A stretch of DNA of 64,000 nt from Tetrapyrgos nigripes. Lineage: Eukaryota; Basidiomycota; Agaricomycetes; Agaricales; Campanellaceae. Positions 1 through 11,170 of this stretch are shown piece after piece. The position numbers and the translations under genes are program-made. Where the stretch lies: contig JAACJM010000078.1 in the NCBI GenBank assembly GCA_013368315.1, positions 1 through 64,000 of the forward strand, given 5' to 3'. Numbering within the stretch: position 1 is the stretch's first letter; the number at the start of each line of letters is the position of its first letter. The notes beneath the pieces are model-generated. The model was not told the DNA's origin. It did not search any database and worked only from the letters and a program-made list of their open reading frames with translations.

Positions 1-674
1 TTGATGTTGGGGAGTGATTTGAGTAATATTGACGGTATGTTGCACTGATCAGTATGTCTCGCTCTCGGAAGATCGCTGATTCATAGCATCATTTGGCAGG
101 TTTTGGCCGTTCCCTTGTTTCGAATACTGCTGCCTTCTCCGCTATCGCTGATTTCGCTTCCAATACCTATGCGTCCAAGAAATCCAGGGTCAGTCAAGGG
201 GTAGCCCAACAGCTGCAGGCGTGGATTGCTGGGCCTTCACCTTCGGCGCGCCGACAGGTTCGTATCATAAGTCTTCTGTCAACCATGCTTTCCTTAATAA
301 AGTGTGACCATTACGGATATCTTGACAGGAGGCTCCACGGCACTCGTTCTTTTGGCCAATTACGGACCCGCCTAGGTCAAGGCGGCTTCCAAACCTCGTT
401 GACCGGAGTCAAACGGTTTCGATCTCCCTTGCTGAGCTAGGGATTGCCAGTCGTTCCTGGAACGCTAAAGATGTCTGGAATAATAAGAATCTTGGAGTTC
501 TGAAAGGGAATTCGGCTATCTTGAGTAAGAATTTGGGCGAAGGGGAGAGTGCTGTCATACTCTTGACGAAGAGGGTTTGAGAGTTCCGTGGGCTGTCTTC
601 TAGGCGAGGTACTGAAACGCCAACTGTCTGTCGTTCCTTTGAGTCTTGTGCGTTCGTTTTGTACATAGTAATAT
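1..674. other. No supportable gene
   Basis: I see no coding region here that I can support. A 115-codon open frame (93-440) has no recognisable domain and no splice structure. The duplicated block described in the next entry begins close to 675. Confidence 0.5.
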
Positions 675-863
675 GAGATAAAGTGAATTGTTCGGCAGCA
701 CATAGTGCAGGCTGTCTGTCTACCAATTCAAACTCTCGGATGTTTTTGTTCCATCAGTGTGTTCCGTTACCACCTGGACGGAAAGGAAAGGAGAGACTCT
801 TGTAGGCAGCAAGATAAAAGCTCGCTAGAAGTACTAGTAGACATCCGTATCACTTAACACCTA

Positions 864-1647
864 TGTCATCGTTTCCTCTGATAAAACCCCTTTGCCTCAT
901 CATCGCCAGCATTTCGTCTGGATTTGCAAGACTTCTCCAATCCTCGACCAAAAGAACATGAAATTGCAGTGAAAGAAGCCCAGCTGGTTTCGACAAAGGG
1001 TGCCAGTATGGCGAAAGTAAGTACGATTGTAGATTCCTTTCGCACCACCTTCTCATTGCTTTTTCATGGACTCAGTACGTCCCAGTAATCATGCTCATCC
1101 TAGAAGCTCTCGTCCTTCAATTCTCCCATTTTCTCCACTCAGATCTCCAATCCTATCTCATCGCCAACGGGGTGACCTCTCAACCTTCCACTCAATTTTA
1201 CATCGGCATTTCTATCCTCTTCATTGCAGGCTTCATTCGATACCGATGCTACACGAGCTCGGCAGACACTTCACCTTTGAAATCAGTGTCCTTTCCCAGC
1301 ATAAACTCATCACCACTGGTCCATACTCCATCGTCCGACATCCAAGCTACGCCGGATCTTGCCTCTGTCTCGTTGGTGTCCTTGTGACGTGGGGGTCCAA
1401 GAGGTCTTTGGTTAGAACTCTTTTCGAAGAATTATACAGAGATAAACAGTTGCATGGTATGGTCAGTGTTATAGGGTTGATGGCCATTGTGGTCGTTGTT
1501 GCGTGGACGTGGAGCTTTTCCATTGCGATTACAATTTTGCTTGGACGGATGAAGAAGGAAGATGAGTTGATGAAGCGGGAGTTTGGAAATCAGTGGATTG
1601 AGTGGAAGCAGAGTGTCCCCTATAAGTTGGTACCCGGAGTGTATTGA
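864..1647 (+). pseudogene. ICMT-like methyltransferase, frameshifted (copy 1)
   Basis: This is a remnant of a membrane protein of the isoprenylcysteine carboxyl methyltransferase (ICMT/Ste14, PEMT-like) family. In the family, the enzyme methylates the C-terminal prenylated cysteine of CAAX proteins in the ER using SAM. Exon 1 starts at the ATG at 864 and has a GTAAGT donor near 1016; exon 2 runs from about 1075. The SAM-binding signature RHPSYAG and the C-terminal KKEDELMKREFGNQW block are present. Compared with the paralogue at 16119, single-base deletions near 920 (exon 1) and near 1250 (before the ELGRHFTFE block) break the frame. The C-terminal half (to PGVY, stop at 1645-1647) remains open. 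The family is clear; function is probably lost. Confidence 0.8.
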
Positions 1648-1674
1648 TCATGAATAGTTGATGAATATGCAAGT

Positions 1675-1985
1675 AGTGTGGCGGGTTTGGCAATGATCAT
1701 CATCAGTCCTTCTTGGTCTCTCCCTAGGACGGAGATGTACCTATTAAATACAGTAGCTACATCGGGTTTCCTCCTGGACCCCGGTGCATCAATTCTTGGT
1801 CCCAGGGGCCCGGGTAATACACTCCTCCTCCTCCTTAAAGGATCACAACCTTCACAAATACTCCGGACCGTAAGAATCATTGATCTGAAGCGTCATCTTG
1901 AACCGAACAAGAAAATGTTGGAAAAGAAATCCTTACATTACTTCGTACAAACGCCAAGCTACTTCCCCATTCGTTAAGACTTCTA
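1675..1985. repeat. Shared tail-to-tail spacer of the ICMT pair
   Basis: This non-coding spacer between the two convergent ICMT-like copies is closely matched at 17577-17940. A more diverged inverted relative is visible at about 58860-59090: both contain a GGGYAATACACTCCTCC run and a GTACCT-ATTAAAT run in the same relative order. No coding potential is seen. Confidence 0.6.
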
Positions 1986-1987
1986 AA

Positions 1988-2973
1988 TTATTCCAGGCAG
2001 CAGCTTCCAAGGGACCTTCTTCTCCATTCAACCCACTCTTCCCCAAAATTCTTTTTCATCGACTCGTCTTCCTTCTTCATTCGTCCCATTAGTGCCACAA
2101 CCAAGTTACACACATGAGCTACGAATGCGTCGAGTATTGCTACACAGCAAACATCACAATGATCCTCATCCAACTACTCAGTTCTTCCTCACGCATTAAT
2201 ACCTCCAGTAGGCCCTTGACGCAAGAACCCTCGCTCCCCGTATCAACGCAATTCCGGATGCGGCGAATAAGACACCCGTATAGCTCGGATGCCTAACGAA
2301 TGAATAAGGGCCAGTTGTTATTAATCTATGCTCCTTGAGCAAAGATACTTCAAACGTGAAGTGTCTTCCCATCTCAATAATATAGCATCGGTATCGGATG
2401 GTGGCTGCTAGAAAATAGGGATAATTCTCCAAAAGAAAAACCTGAAGTGAAGGATTGGCCTGCGGATGGGACTCGACACTGGCAAGAAGTCTTGAATGAT
2501 AAGGAGAGCCTCGAGTAAGAAAGTAAATGCAGGGACACACTACAAGGATGCATTTCGAGCAGTGGTCGATGATCTATGACCGGAAGTACTGCGTACCTTC
2601 GCTAGATGTAACGGACCTGTTCCGTTTAGGTATATCTTATCTTTTCCTACCCTTAAATTTTCTTTATCGATACTTAGATAATCGATCTTTTTCTTTGACC
2701 TTCGACCCATCATCTACGTACTTTCGTACCTCACTATTTCTCAGAATAGACAGAGGTCTACTCGTAGCTGCTGGCTATCGAGATTGGAGGTCACGCGCTC
2801 CTAGGCGCGTTACAACTAGATTTGCTCCGCCCGTCGTGGCCGCCCAATCGTTTGAATTCTTTCACAGCCAATTTCATCATCTCGAGCGGCAGGAATTTGG
2901 AGCAGTCCAGACAATCCAGACGCGAGACACTCGCAACTATCAGGCAGAGTGACTTTACGAAGAAATATAACAT
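1988..2973 (-). pseudogene. ICMT-like methyltransferase, broken and interrupted (copy 2)
   Basis: This minus-strand paralogue of the intact gene at 17986-18759 begins at 2973 with a hydrophobic N-terminus (MLYFFVKSLCLIVASVS). Frameshifts in exon 1 scramble the EIAVKEFKPLG block. A 209-bp LTR-like insertion (2607-2815) lies at the exon 1/intron junction. Exon 2 (from about 2540) keeps IRYRCY, the GRHFTFEVSLLKEH block and RHPSYTG, then loses frame near 2200. A residual KKEDESMKKNFGEEWVEW block is in another frame at 2173-1988. It is a clear ICMT-family pseudogene. Confidence 0.8.
2607..2815. mobile_element. 209-bp solo-LTR-like insertion with 5-bp target duplication
   Basis: The insertion begins TGTAACG and ends CGTTACAA, and is flanked by CTAGA at 2602-2606 and 2816-2820. 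The paralogous block (near 18601-18610) has the corresponding site without the insertion, so the boundaries are defined by an empty site. TG...CA-type ends and a 5-bp duplication are what an LTR leaves after recombination. It is too short to assign to a family. Confidence 0.75.
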
Positions 2974-3284
2974 GAAGGCAAGTTGGATGACAGATCCTGC
3001 ACTGTCGTTAGCCTGCGCTTTTAAGTGTCACTCTGGTGCCTGCCAATGGTTGGAACTCCAAGCCAGCCCATGAGATGACCTTTACTTCCGAGATTTTACA
3101 GCTGATATGCATGGTTCGTCCATAATCAGAGGCTCCACAGGTACAAAAACGACATAGTAGCTACTTCCACATCACTACCGCCGCTTCTAGATGAGCGTCA
3201 GTCCAGTGAAATGGTTCAATGATAGGAGCGGTGGAGAATTATGCCAATCAGGCCCAAATTAAGTCAAAAAAATCCTAAGCTCCC

Positions 3285-3425
3285 TATATATCAACACAAC
3301 TCCGGATGCGGCGAATAAGATGCCGTATAGACCGGATGACAAGTGCCAGTCGTTATCAGTTTATGCTCTTTGAGCAAAGATACTTCATTGAAGTGTCTTA
3401 CTCTCAATATAGCATCGGTAGGGAA
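3285..3425 (-). pseudogene. Fragment of an ICMT-like exon
   Basis: This short segment matches part of exon 2 of the minus-strand ICMT-like copies (compare about 2240-2400 and 18240-18395). It covers the stretch encoding the region around the histidine-proline SAM-binding motif, but with several small deletions. It is truncated at its right side by the LTR-like block starting at 3429. No function is expected. Confidence 0.65.
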
Positions 3426-3428
3426 TGC

Positions 3429-4195
3429 TGTGATGCGCAGTAGAAGAAACAACGCACGAGACTCCCGAAGGCTCTACAACAGCCGGGGAATCCCGCTAGG
3501 AGGAGGGAGAGGTCGTATAAGTGGCTGATAACCCTTGAAAATCAATAACTTCTAAAACTTTGCGTTTGCCAGACTTTAACTGGGCAGGTGAGATCAGAGA
3601 GGTATAGGGAAGTTTCTGAGAAGTAAGACGAAGACTGGAAATATCTGGGGAACACGGAGGACTTGGTTTATTTTGTAAGTAGATACTCTTTTATACAAAT
3701 CGGTTTGTATGTACGTATCGTAGTCTACAGCTATATACGGGTGTTTCTAAAATATGTAATAAGACTCGAAGCTCGTTACAACAGGCTGTAAGAGCAGAAA
3801 CGCGGAAAAGCAGTATACAGTCTGATATCTCATAATGCATTATCTCATACTGCATAAATGCCATAATGCATAAGGTTTTGGCAGAACAAAATGGCCTTTC
3901 CCCCAAATCGTATCTCATAATGCATAAATGTCGAAATGCATAAGGATTTTCTGGAACGAACCCTATGCATTATGAGATATTCGACTGTATATGGAAATAC
4001 GGAACATATAAAACACAATCGGGAGTAAGACGGAATCGGGAGTATGACGGAAATGGTCCGTGCGCAGCAAATAGTTGAAACGGTAATCAACTTGGAAAAT
4101 ACTGGAAACGTGAAAAATGAAAAAAGAGGACGCGAATAGGGGAACGAGATTTGAAAGGACTAAAGTAGTAACCGAAAATAGAGAGGTTGAGCACA
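3429..4195. mobile_element. LTR-like block related to the insertion at 16933
   Basis: The start (TGTGATGCGCAG) and the following sequence align with the beginning of the 640-bp insertion at 16933 (TGATACGCAG). Shared landmarks are AGCCGG-GAATCCCG, CCAGACTTTAAC and a terminal GCGAATAGGGGAAC followed by CTAAAGTAGTA. It is therefore a second, longer member of the same LTR-like family. I could not find a convincing target duplication, so the right boundary is approximate. A foldback with ATGCAT motifs (3824-3980) lies inside it. Confidence 0.55.
3824..3980. repeat. Foldback with clustered ATGCAT motifs
   Basis: The 16-base run ATATCTCATAATGCAT near 3825-3840 is repeated in inverse orientation at 3965-3980. 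Between them are further direct and near copies of AATGCATAA (about 3863, 3917, 3933). No reading frame covers it. It could be a small MITE-type foldback inserted in the LTR-like block, or a cluster of binding sites. Confidence 0.6.
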
Positions 4196-4762
4196 GCCAC
4201 GATGCCTCTTTTTTCTGACTTGGGCACGCCTGCCATCAAGGCTTCCTCTTGTTCTTAGTTTGTCCTGGTTGTCTTCAGCCATTTTTTTTGTTGGTTGAAG
4301 GGATGTGTTGGCCAGCGGATATGTCCGGAGTCATGAGAACAACTTGCCATAAAGGCTTTCAGAAATTACAAGACCAAACAACTGACAAATGTATGAAAAC
4401 GCCAAGAAAACGCCCATCTCTTCCAATAGCTTTCAAACCCATACTTATCTCAAACTCGTGTCAGCAAGCTTACTGTGTCATCCTTTCTTCACGCGGAGCA
4501 CTCCGATCTGTTGACCGTCTGCCGGTCTATACTGGTCTTATACCGCTGGTCAACAGACAGCCGAGGAAATATTGCCACAGGGTTTGGAATTTGGAGGAGG
4601 ATTGGAAACCGCCATAAACGCTCCGGCAAAGCCTCATCAAGTACTTATTGATTGTCATCTAACCGAAAATATATAACCACAGTCAAGCATTGACCGCCCA
4701 TCTGTGATCAAAGGCCGAGGCAGTGCACTACACCCAACCCCTACAACTTGCTTCAAACCTCC
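4196..4762. other. No gene recognised; upstream region of the regulator gene
   Basis: A 122-codon open frame (4249-4617) has no family signature. The stretch from about 4620 to 4762 is the likely promoter and leader of the transcription factor gene, including an AT-rich AAATATATAACC at about 4665. Confidence 0.4.
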
Positions 4763-7700
4763 ATGTCCGACAACGAAGACAAGTCAAGGTCTGGCTCGCA
4801 GAAGAGACGAAGGCTACAAAATGCGTGCGACGAGTGTAGAAAGAGGAAAAGTAAGTGACTCGCCAACTTCTGGACAACCGTAGCACACCAACCGTCAAAA
4901 CCCTCTATTCTTCTACGTCGTAGTCAAGTGTAGGTTCATCCAATGACTCAAGCCAATCCAAGACTCACAAGCATCAAAGGTGATAGCGCAAAAATGCCTG
5001 GAAATCGCTGTACACACTGTATTTCTCTGGAAATAGACTGTACTCACGTATTGGCATCTATAAAGAAGGTGAGTCAGTGTAGCCCTGATAATAGCGAATC
5101 TCATCTTTTTGGCATGCAGAAACGAGGTCCTCCGTTTGGGTATGTATTCAGAAATCCTTTTCTCCTCCTACTTACGCAGTAATAATTAGTAAACCTCGTG
5201 GGTCAAAGTCGATTCGCTCCACAGTATCTGCGATACTGTCGACCACGAAACCGTTTGAGGTACCTGATACTCCTGAAGCAGTATTAAAGCTTTTCAAAGA
5301 CCTGGCCACCTACGTTAGGAAGCTGGAAGAAGAACTCGACGAACTTCAACAAAGAATCCCCGCTCTCCCTGGCTGGAGTCAACAAAATGTATTATCAGAC
5401 GAAACAGCGGAACAGGACGCGCGTTCTTTAGAAGGACTGTCTGAACAGCTCAAACGTCTCGTCCTGAGCCAATCCTTTCAAGCGTCATTTTGGCACCTCT
5501 AGTTCACTGACCCTAGTCAGACACGCGATGGATGACGTGCATCTACCCCAAGACATTCATTTGCCATCCTCCCATGCGGCCCGTTATTTGAAGGCAAGAC
5601 GCCCAGAGTTTTGGGCCGTCTATCAAGTTAAGTGTTTTCCATTCACGTCGGCCAACCAGTGTTTCCAGAGAGGGTTACTCACATCAATCACGCACATCAG
5701 TGGCAAATCCCTCCTCAAGAAGACCTCAAACCTCTCGCTTTTCCAGAGACCGACTTGATGAAGAAACTCATCGACCTCTACTTCGTCAATCACGGCCAAT
5801 ACCTACCCATCCTCCACCGTCCTACTTTTGACCGCTCTGTCGCTGAGGGCATGCACCTCCGTAATCGTAATTTTGGCTGCGTCCTCCTGGGAGTATGTGC
5901 CTTGGGATCTAGATACTGCGATGATCCCGCGGTACTAGCGCCAGAGGCGCCGGAATTTAGTGCGGGCTGGAAATACTTTAGACAGATTAGACCAAATCCC
6001 AATCACATACTCCGCCGCACCTTCTCTTTATCAGCTCCAGACCATATGCGTAAGTATCCTATGTGCTAACTCTTCAAATCATCACCGCTAATTCCTGTTA
6101 CGTTTCACAGATCTCCATCTTCTTCCTCGAAGCAACTTCCACTCCCGAATCAGTCTGGGTCCAAGTCGCCGTTGGGATCCGTTTAGCACAAGAAGTCGGT
6201 GCTCACAGACGCAGGCAGGGTCAGAAACCTACTATCGAAGGAGAGTTGTGGAAGCGAGTGTTCTGGATGCTCTATTCTTGCGATATCTACGTTAGCGCTT
6301 CTTTGGGTCGTCCGAGAGCTACGTCTTCTGATGAGTACGTATCTCCTTCTATCAAATGCTCTAACAACCGACGACTATCTGACGGTTATCGAATCCTCGC
6401 CCTCTAGCTTTGATATCGACCTACCTGTCCAATGCGACGACGAATACTGGGAACACCCTGATCCAGAGCTGGCCTTTAAACAACCTCCTGGGCGTCCGTC
6501 CAAATTGGTCTACCTAGTTACATTCTTGAGGCTCCTCGATATTCTAAACATAGCTCAAAAGACTATCGTATGTCACTTGCAATAAATGATACTAACCCGC
6601 GATCTGCCATTAATCCGACCTAACCTGACTCCAACAGTACTTAACCAGACGGTCCGACACATGGTCCTATGATGGGTAGATCAGATTTGGAATGGAGCCA
6701 ACGAACCGTATCCGAGCTGGACTCGATGTTGAACAATTGGATAGACACTATACCTGAGCATTGTGAGGAATTTTCTTTCTTTCTCCAATCTGTCCACAAT
6801 TCGATTTATAACTCAATCCCGGCCACTTATTAGTGAAATGGAATCCAAACAGAGAAGATACTGTCTTCTTCCACCAATCAGTATCTCTCTACGTCAGTTA
6901 CTACTGGATCCAAATCCTCGTTCACAAACCCTTTATCCCTCGTCTCGGTGCCACTTCAGAAATTACCTTCCCTTCGATGGCTATTTGCGCCAATGCAGCA
7001 AGATCAGCTTGTCATGTTATGGAGGTGCAACAATGTCGTGGATCTTTACCGCTTGTTAATGTTGTCGTAAGTGTATTCCATCGAATTGACCTTCAGGCGA
7101 TCTGGTTAATGGATGAATTTTGGTTGAATATCAGTTAACGCTTTACAATGCTGCGATCGTTCTTCTCCTAAATGCATGGAGAGGAAAACATCTCCGGACC
7201 ACGCCGGGTACGAACAACGAACTAGTAGACGTGTATAAATGCATTGGAATGCTTCGTTCGTATGAGGGACGGTATGTCTTATTCATTCATGCCTTGGCGA
7301 AAAAAAGAAGCTAATAATCTAGACATCTCATCCCAGTTGGCAGAGGGCAGGGACCTACTGGTACGTTACGCCTTTCAATGCAGCTTGTTCTGCTAAGGTG
7401 ATGAATATAATCTCACAACATCTCTCTCTCTTTCCCAGTGATATCATCCGCGAAATCCTCGCCATCAGCAACCTCTACAGCCCAGAACCTTCCGATGCCG
7501 GATGTCTCAAACGCTACCGGGACTCCAAGGACGATTCTTCCACTGGTGGACAACAACCGACCTCTTCGCCAAATTCCAATTCGTCTTCGTCGTCTTCGTC
7601 GTTACCATCATCCTCGGGCTCTGGAGAACCTCGAAAGATAGCGGGTACTCATCGAGTATCCGCCTTAGCGTCGAGGCAATCCTCTGGCAATGGAACTAGC

Positions 7701-8159
7701 CACGGTACTACTACCACTCTTAACATCGACCCCATCTTCAACCTTCCTTTACGTTCTAACGAATTGGGTAGTCTACCCCTTCACGAATCGTTTGACCCCT
7801 TTGGTGACGCGCAGGCCTTTGTCAATTCGAGTATCTGGATGGCTGAGTTGTTTCAAACTGACAGTGAGGAGTCGCAGGTACCGGTTACTGGCACCGGCGG
7901 CGGCGATGGTCGCATTTTTTGCGCAGAACCATCGATTCAGAGCTTGAACTTACCTTCTCAGCAAATGGGGCAAACAATATTGGTAGATTCAGGCTCCTCC
8001 GCTATTGACAGCGACCCTAACGACCATGAGCAGGTACGTGAAATCTATCATATGTTGCGATCTTGGCTGTTGTTCTGAATTTAGTCCATTACATAGCAGT
8101 GACTGGGACGCGTACATTGCTAACGTAGATGATCTGTTGCGCTCGTTTATGTCTCAGTG
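4763..8159 (+). CDS. Zn2Cys6 fungal-type transcription factor
   Basis: This is a binuclear zinc cluster regulator with a fungal-specific transcription factor domain. Exons that read cleanly are 4763-4850, 4924-4929, 4980-5068 and 5120-5139, followed by about seven more. The zinc cluster is CX2CX6CX9CX2CX6C (ACDEC, IKCD, RCTHC, IDC). Its third cysteine is encoded across a 6-nt exon. A coiled-coil follows (LATYVRKLEEELDELQQR, about 5310). The middle homology region has typical blocks (LIDLYFVNHGQYLPILHRPTF at 5770-5825; VGIRLAQEVGAHRR and WKRVFWMLYSCD at about 6170-6280). The C-terminus is Ser/Gly rich (about 7540-7700). The last junction (8034-8097) is ambiguous, so the stop may lie at 8097-8159. 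It should act in the nucleus on promoter DNA. No target can be inferred from neighbours, which are mostly transposon remnants. Confidence 0.85.
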
Positions 8160-8215
8160 ATACCATGTCTATATTAGCGTTAGAGTAAATAACACTTCTC
8201 TCCCCACTCCCCAAA

Positions 8216-8626
8216 GAGAAGCCATATATGGCTGTTTTGTCGTGTGCACCTGGTTGGCTGCCATGAAAATTGTACTGTGGAAGGTTGCATATCTACTGAG
8301 AAAGAAGAGCTCATAAATCATCATATCAACCTTTCAGACTCTTACTGAAGCCATTCTGCAAGTAGAGTGCTGCCGGGTCCTTAAACACCCATTTTTCAGC
8401 TGAGCGGCTAATGATGACATCATCTGATGACATGCCGCTGTTGCTCGAAATTAGAGGGATGGCTTGCTTCCAAGTATTCTAACTTGGCGTAAGCAGGCTA
8501 TTTCATTTGCATTAACCTAGTATACTGAGGTGTGTACTGTAGATGTGATGAAGAAACCAAATTGCAACCCATGGCAGCCAACCAGTTACCAGGTGCACAC
8601 GACAAAACAGCCATATATGGCTTCTC
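8216..8626. mobile_element. MITE, about 410 bp, with long terminal inverted repeats
   Basis: The left arm (8216-8264) begins GAGAAGCCATATATGGCTG and reads through TTTTGTCGTGTGCACC. The right arm (8571-8626) is its reverse complement with one 7-bp indel. The interior has no coding potential. The arms themselves contain a palindrome (GCCATATATGGC), so the exact ends and a possible TA duplication cannot be fixed. It lies just downstream of the transcription factor. Confidence 0.75.
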
Positions 8627-8711
8627 ATGGCTGTGCTCAACCTCTCTAATCAGTACTACAGTTGGCAGTGAGAGATGGGAACAATGATCCCAACTAAAGC
8701 TGAACTGAAGG

Positions 8712-9130
8712 ATGAGCAGTCATTGCGATGGGGATGATGATAAAGAGCGCCTCAAGGAAAAAGTAGATGCAGGGACATGCTGCAAAGATGAATTTCGGGA
8801 AGCTCTCGATGGCTCTAGAATCATAAGTACTTGCCTTCTTTCTGACCTCAGGCAAAGGCTACTTATAATTAGTAATGCGAAGCGTGTGCGCTATTGGTGT
8901 ACATGTGCTACCAACTATGTGCCAAGTGCCCAATCCCTTGTTTAAGAACACTTGTACAAATGACAATGTGAATAGATCTTCTCTCCCTCCCTAAAATGGC
9001 CCAAGTCAGAGAAGACTACTGCTTGGACGGATGAAGAAGGAAGATGAGTTAATGAAGAGGGAGTTTGGAAATTAGTGGATTGAGTGGAAGCAGAGTGTTC
9101 CCTACAAGTTGGTACCTGGAGTGTATTGAT
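8712..9130. repeat. Rearranged debris from the ICMT duplication block
   Basis: Three pieces of the duplicated block are joined here. 8730-8790 resembles the intron/exon 2 region of the minus-strand ICMT copies (near 18490-18560). 8860-9010 resembles 19540-19690 (shared run CCCAATCCCTTGTTTAAGA). 9010-9130 is the C-terminal coding end of the plus-strand copies (GRMKKEDELMKREFGN), with a TAG stop replacing the tryptophan that follows. The order differs from that in the intact blocks, so it is a mosaic pseudogene fragment. Confidence 0.7.
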
Positions 9131-9496
9131 CACTGCTGAACATTTAGGCCTTTAGGTTTGGCTTCTTACAGCTGCAGGAGGGGGATAGAGAGAGAGGGCC
9201 TTGTGGGGGTAAAAATCAACAAGATCAAAATGGGCTTGAAGTGCAGTTTTCTCCTGCGCCACATGCAGTCAACACTCGGACCGAACGCGTCTTGATCTCT
9301 TACCGTCACCACCTCGGAGTTTCCCATGGACCTAAAAGCCCAAAGGAAGCTTTGCAGCCTCAGTGACACAGAGCATTAGATAGCACATAATACACTATCT
9401 CCCCACCAGCTCACCCACCTAATCCACTTATACACCTACTCACCTCCCACCAATGGCACCTCGACGTGGGGTGTACACTATTGACACGTCAGAAAA

Positions 9497-10936
9497 ATGA
9501 CGAGCCAAATCTTGTCACGCCACCCATCTGAACCACCGACAGATGGCACCAACACGCCCTCCACCAGCACAAAACGTACAACAAGAAACACCACAGTGCA
9601 ACTGGGCCTTATGAACACAGAAAGAGAAGCACAAGGATACATTGCCTGCAAGTACCAGCTACCTGACAACCTCACAAGAAATGACGTCTATTTCGCCATG
9701 TGGGAAGCGCAAAAGATAGAGCAGAAAAACCATGAGGAACTGGTAAAAGTAATAAAGAGTTGCCTAACCTTGTTGGAATATTTGGACAAGAAAGAGATGG
9801 TACAGGCCATCGCAGACGCGGTAATGTCCTCTGCCCGGTCTTCTTTTGAACAACTTGATATTTTCACAGATATAAAGGACTCCCTCAGCATTATCACTGG
9901 GGCCCTAGATGGACTGGCTGACACTGTGGATAACAAGGTAGAGAAGACAATCAAGACAGTGCTCCCCCAAACCTATGCCGATGTCGCCTCGACCTCCCCC
10001 CCCGCTTCCCCTCCCCAGCCACAAACCTGAGTGTCCTTCACGCCCGCCCTCCAAGCTGAAAGAGCTAAGGTCCAGGTAGCAATACAACACTGCCAAGTGC
10101 TGATTGCATACAAGGCAAGTGAACAGGGAAGGGAAATTGCCGGTTTGAGTGACAGAGGAACCATTGACTGCCTGACAACGATCCTGGACCCTATGGGTGC
10201 GCCGGTTGACTGCTCTATACAGGCCCTGCAAAAGTAACAAGGTAACACTGTTCTGGTCGAACTCGCTAACCCTGAAGCAGCCAACTGGGTGAGGGCCAAT
10301 GCAGACCAGCTCTACTGACTATCCAGCAGCGCACTACGAGTCCTACCCAAGGACCACGTAGTCATCTCAAAACGTGTCCCCACCTTGTTCATTCCACACA
10401 ATGTCGACATGCTGAGGGAACTGGAGGAGATGAACCACATCCCAGAAGGATCCATTGTCAAGATGAGATGGTGCAATGGCACAAAGGATGGTAAGAAATA
10501 CTTGGGACAACATGTTGCTCACCTCTACCTATACATCACCACACCTGAAACTGCCAACCGACTGGTGATCAATGGTCTCCTAGCTGAAGGTGCACGCTGC
10601 CCAATGGAGTGCAAGATCCTAGAAGACCCAAGATGCTTCCACTGCAATGAATTTGGTCACATTTCACTGAACTGCCCTCAGCGTGGACAAGAAGGTGGAG
10701 ACATCCCAATATGTGGAAATTGTGGGGAAGGTCATGACACCAGGCAGTGCATGAACAGTGAGCATACCTACTGTGTCAATTGCAAGACGGATGACCACTC
10801 CAGCAGAGACAGATCCTGCCCAACATTCCAACAATGCTGCAGCAACAGAAACAAGCACCAGTTCACCAATGCCCTTCCCTTCTTCCCCACTGACGAGGAC
10901 TGGACCTGGGCGACGGAACCCACAAATGCACCTTGA
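9497..10936 (+). pseudogene. LINE ORF1, gag-like with zinc knuckles
   Basis: One reading frame runs from the ATG at 9497 to 10936, interrupted by three in-frame stops (TGA about 10028, TAA about 10235, TGA about 10316). The N-terminal half is helical and polar with a predicted coiled-coil; a Pro-rich linker precedes the first stop. The C-terminal part has three Cys/His knuckles (CFHCNEFGHISLNC, CGNCGEGHDTRQC and CVNCKTDDHSSRDRSC). These would bind the element RNA in the retrotransposition particle. It cannot make a full-length product without readthrough. Confidence 0.85.
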
Positions 10937-11170
10937 GCCGCTCCACTGCCATGAATACGAGAACGTCCCCGTAACCCGCAGCAGCGCCAAACCACCCTTG
11001 GAGACTCAGGCTGGCAATCAAACCCAAACTGAACCCCAATTGGCCCTACCCAGTGGTGGATTAGTAGCCCAAACAACACCCAGACTGAGACCCCCACCTC
11101 TACTTCTGTTCTGACACCCCTGGCTAACCTTTCTCAAACTTCAGATGGTTGAGCAAGCCAACCCCCCTCA

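Larger units (their letters stand above)
675..2990. repeat. Duplicated block A holding a tail-to-tail pair of ICMT-like genes
   Basis: This block is alignable with 15945-18775 in the same orientation. Both begin with the same promoter-proximal sequence (shared run GCAGCACATAGTGCAG at about 690 and 15960), followed by a plus-strand ICMT-like gene, a shared tail-to-tail spacer with the run GGTTTGGCAATGATCATCAT, and a minus-strand ICMT-like gene. Insertions unique to one copy (2607-2815 here, 16933-17572 in the other) were recognised by comparing the two blocks. I infer a segmental duplication of a gene pair about 15 kb apart. Confidence 0.85.

Noticed and set aside
93..440. 115-codon plus-strand open frame at the left edge
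   Set aside because: No domain, splice or start context; composition is not distinctive.
3823..3980. CRISPR-like spaced repeats
   Set aside because: Eukaryotic context, irregular spacing and palindromic foldback; not a CRISPR array.
4249..4617. 122-codon open frame before the transcription factor
   Set aside because: No recognisable family and no supporting signals; probably chance.
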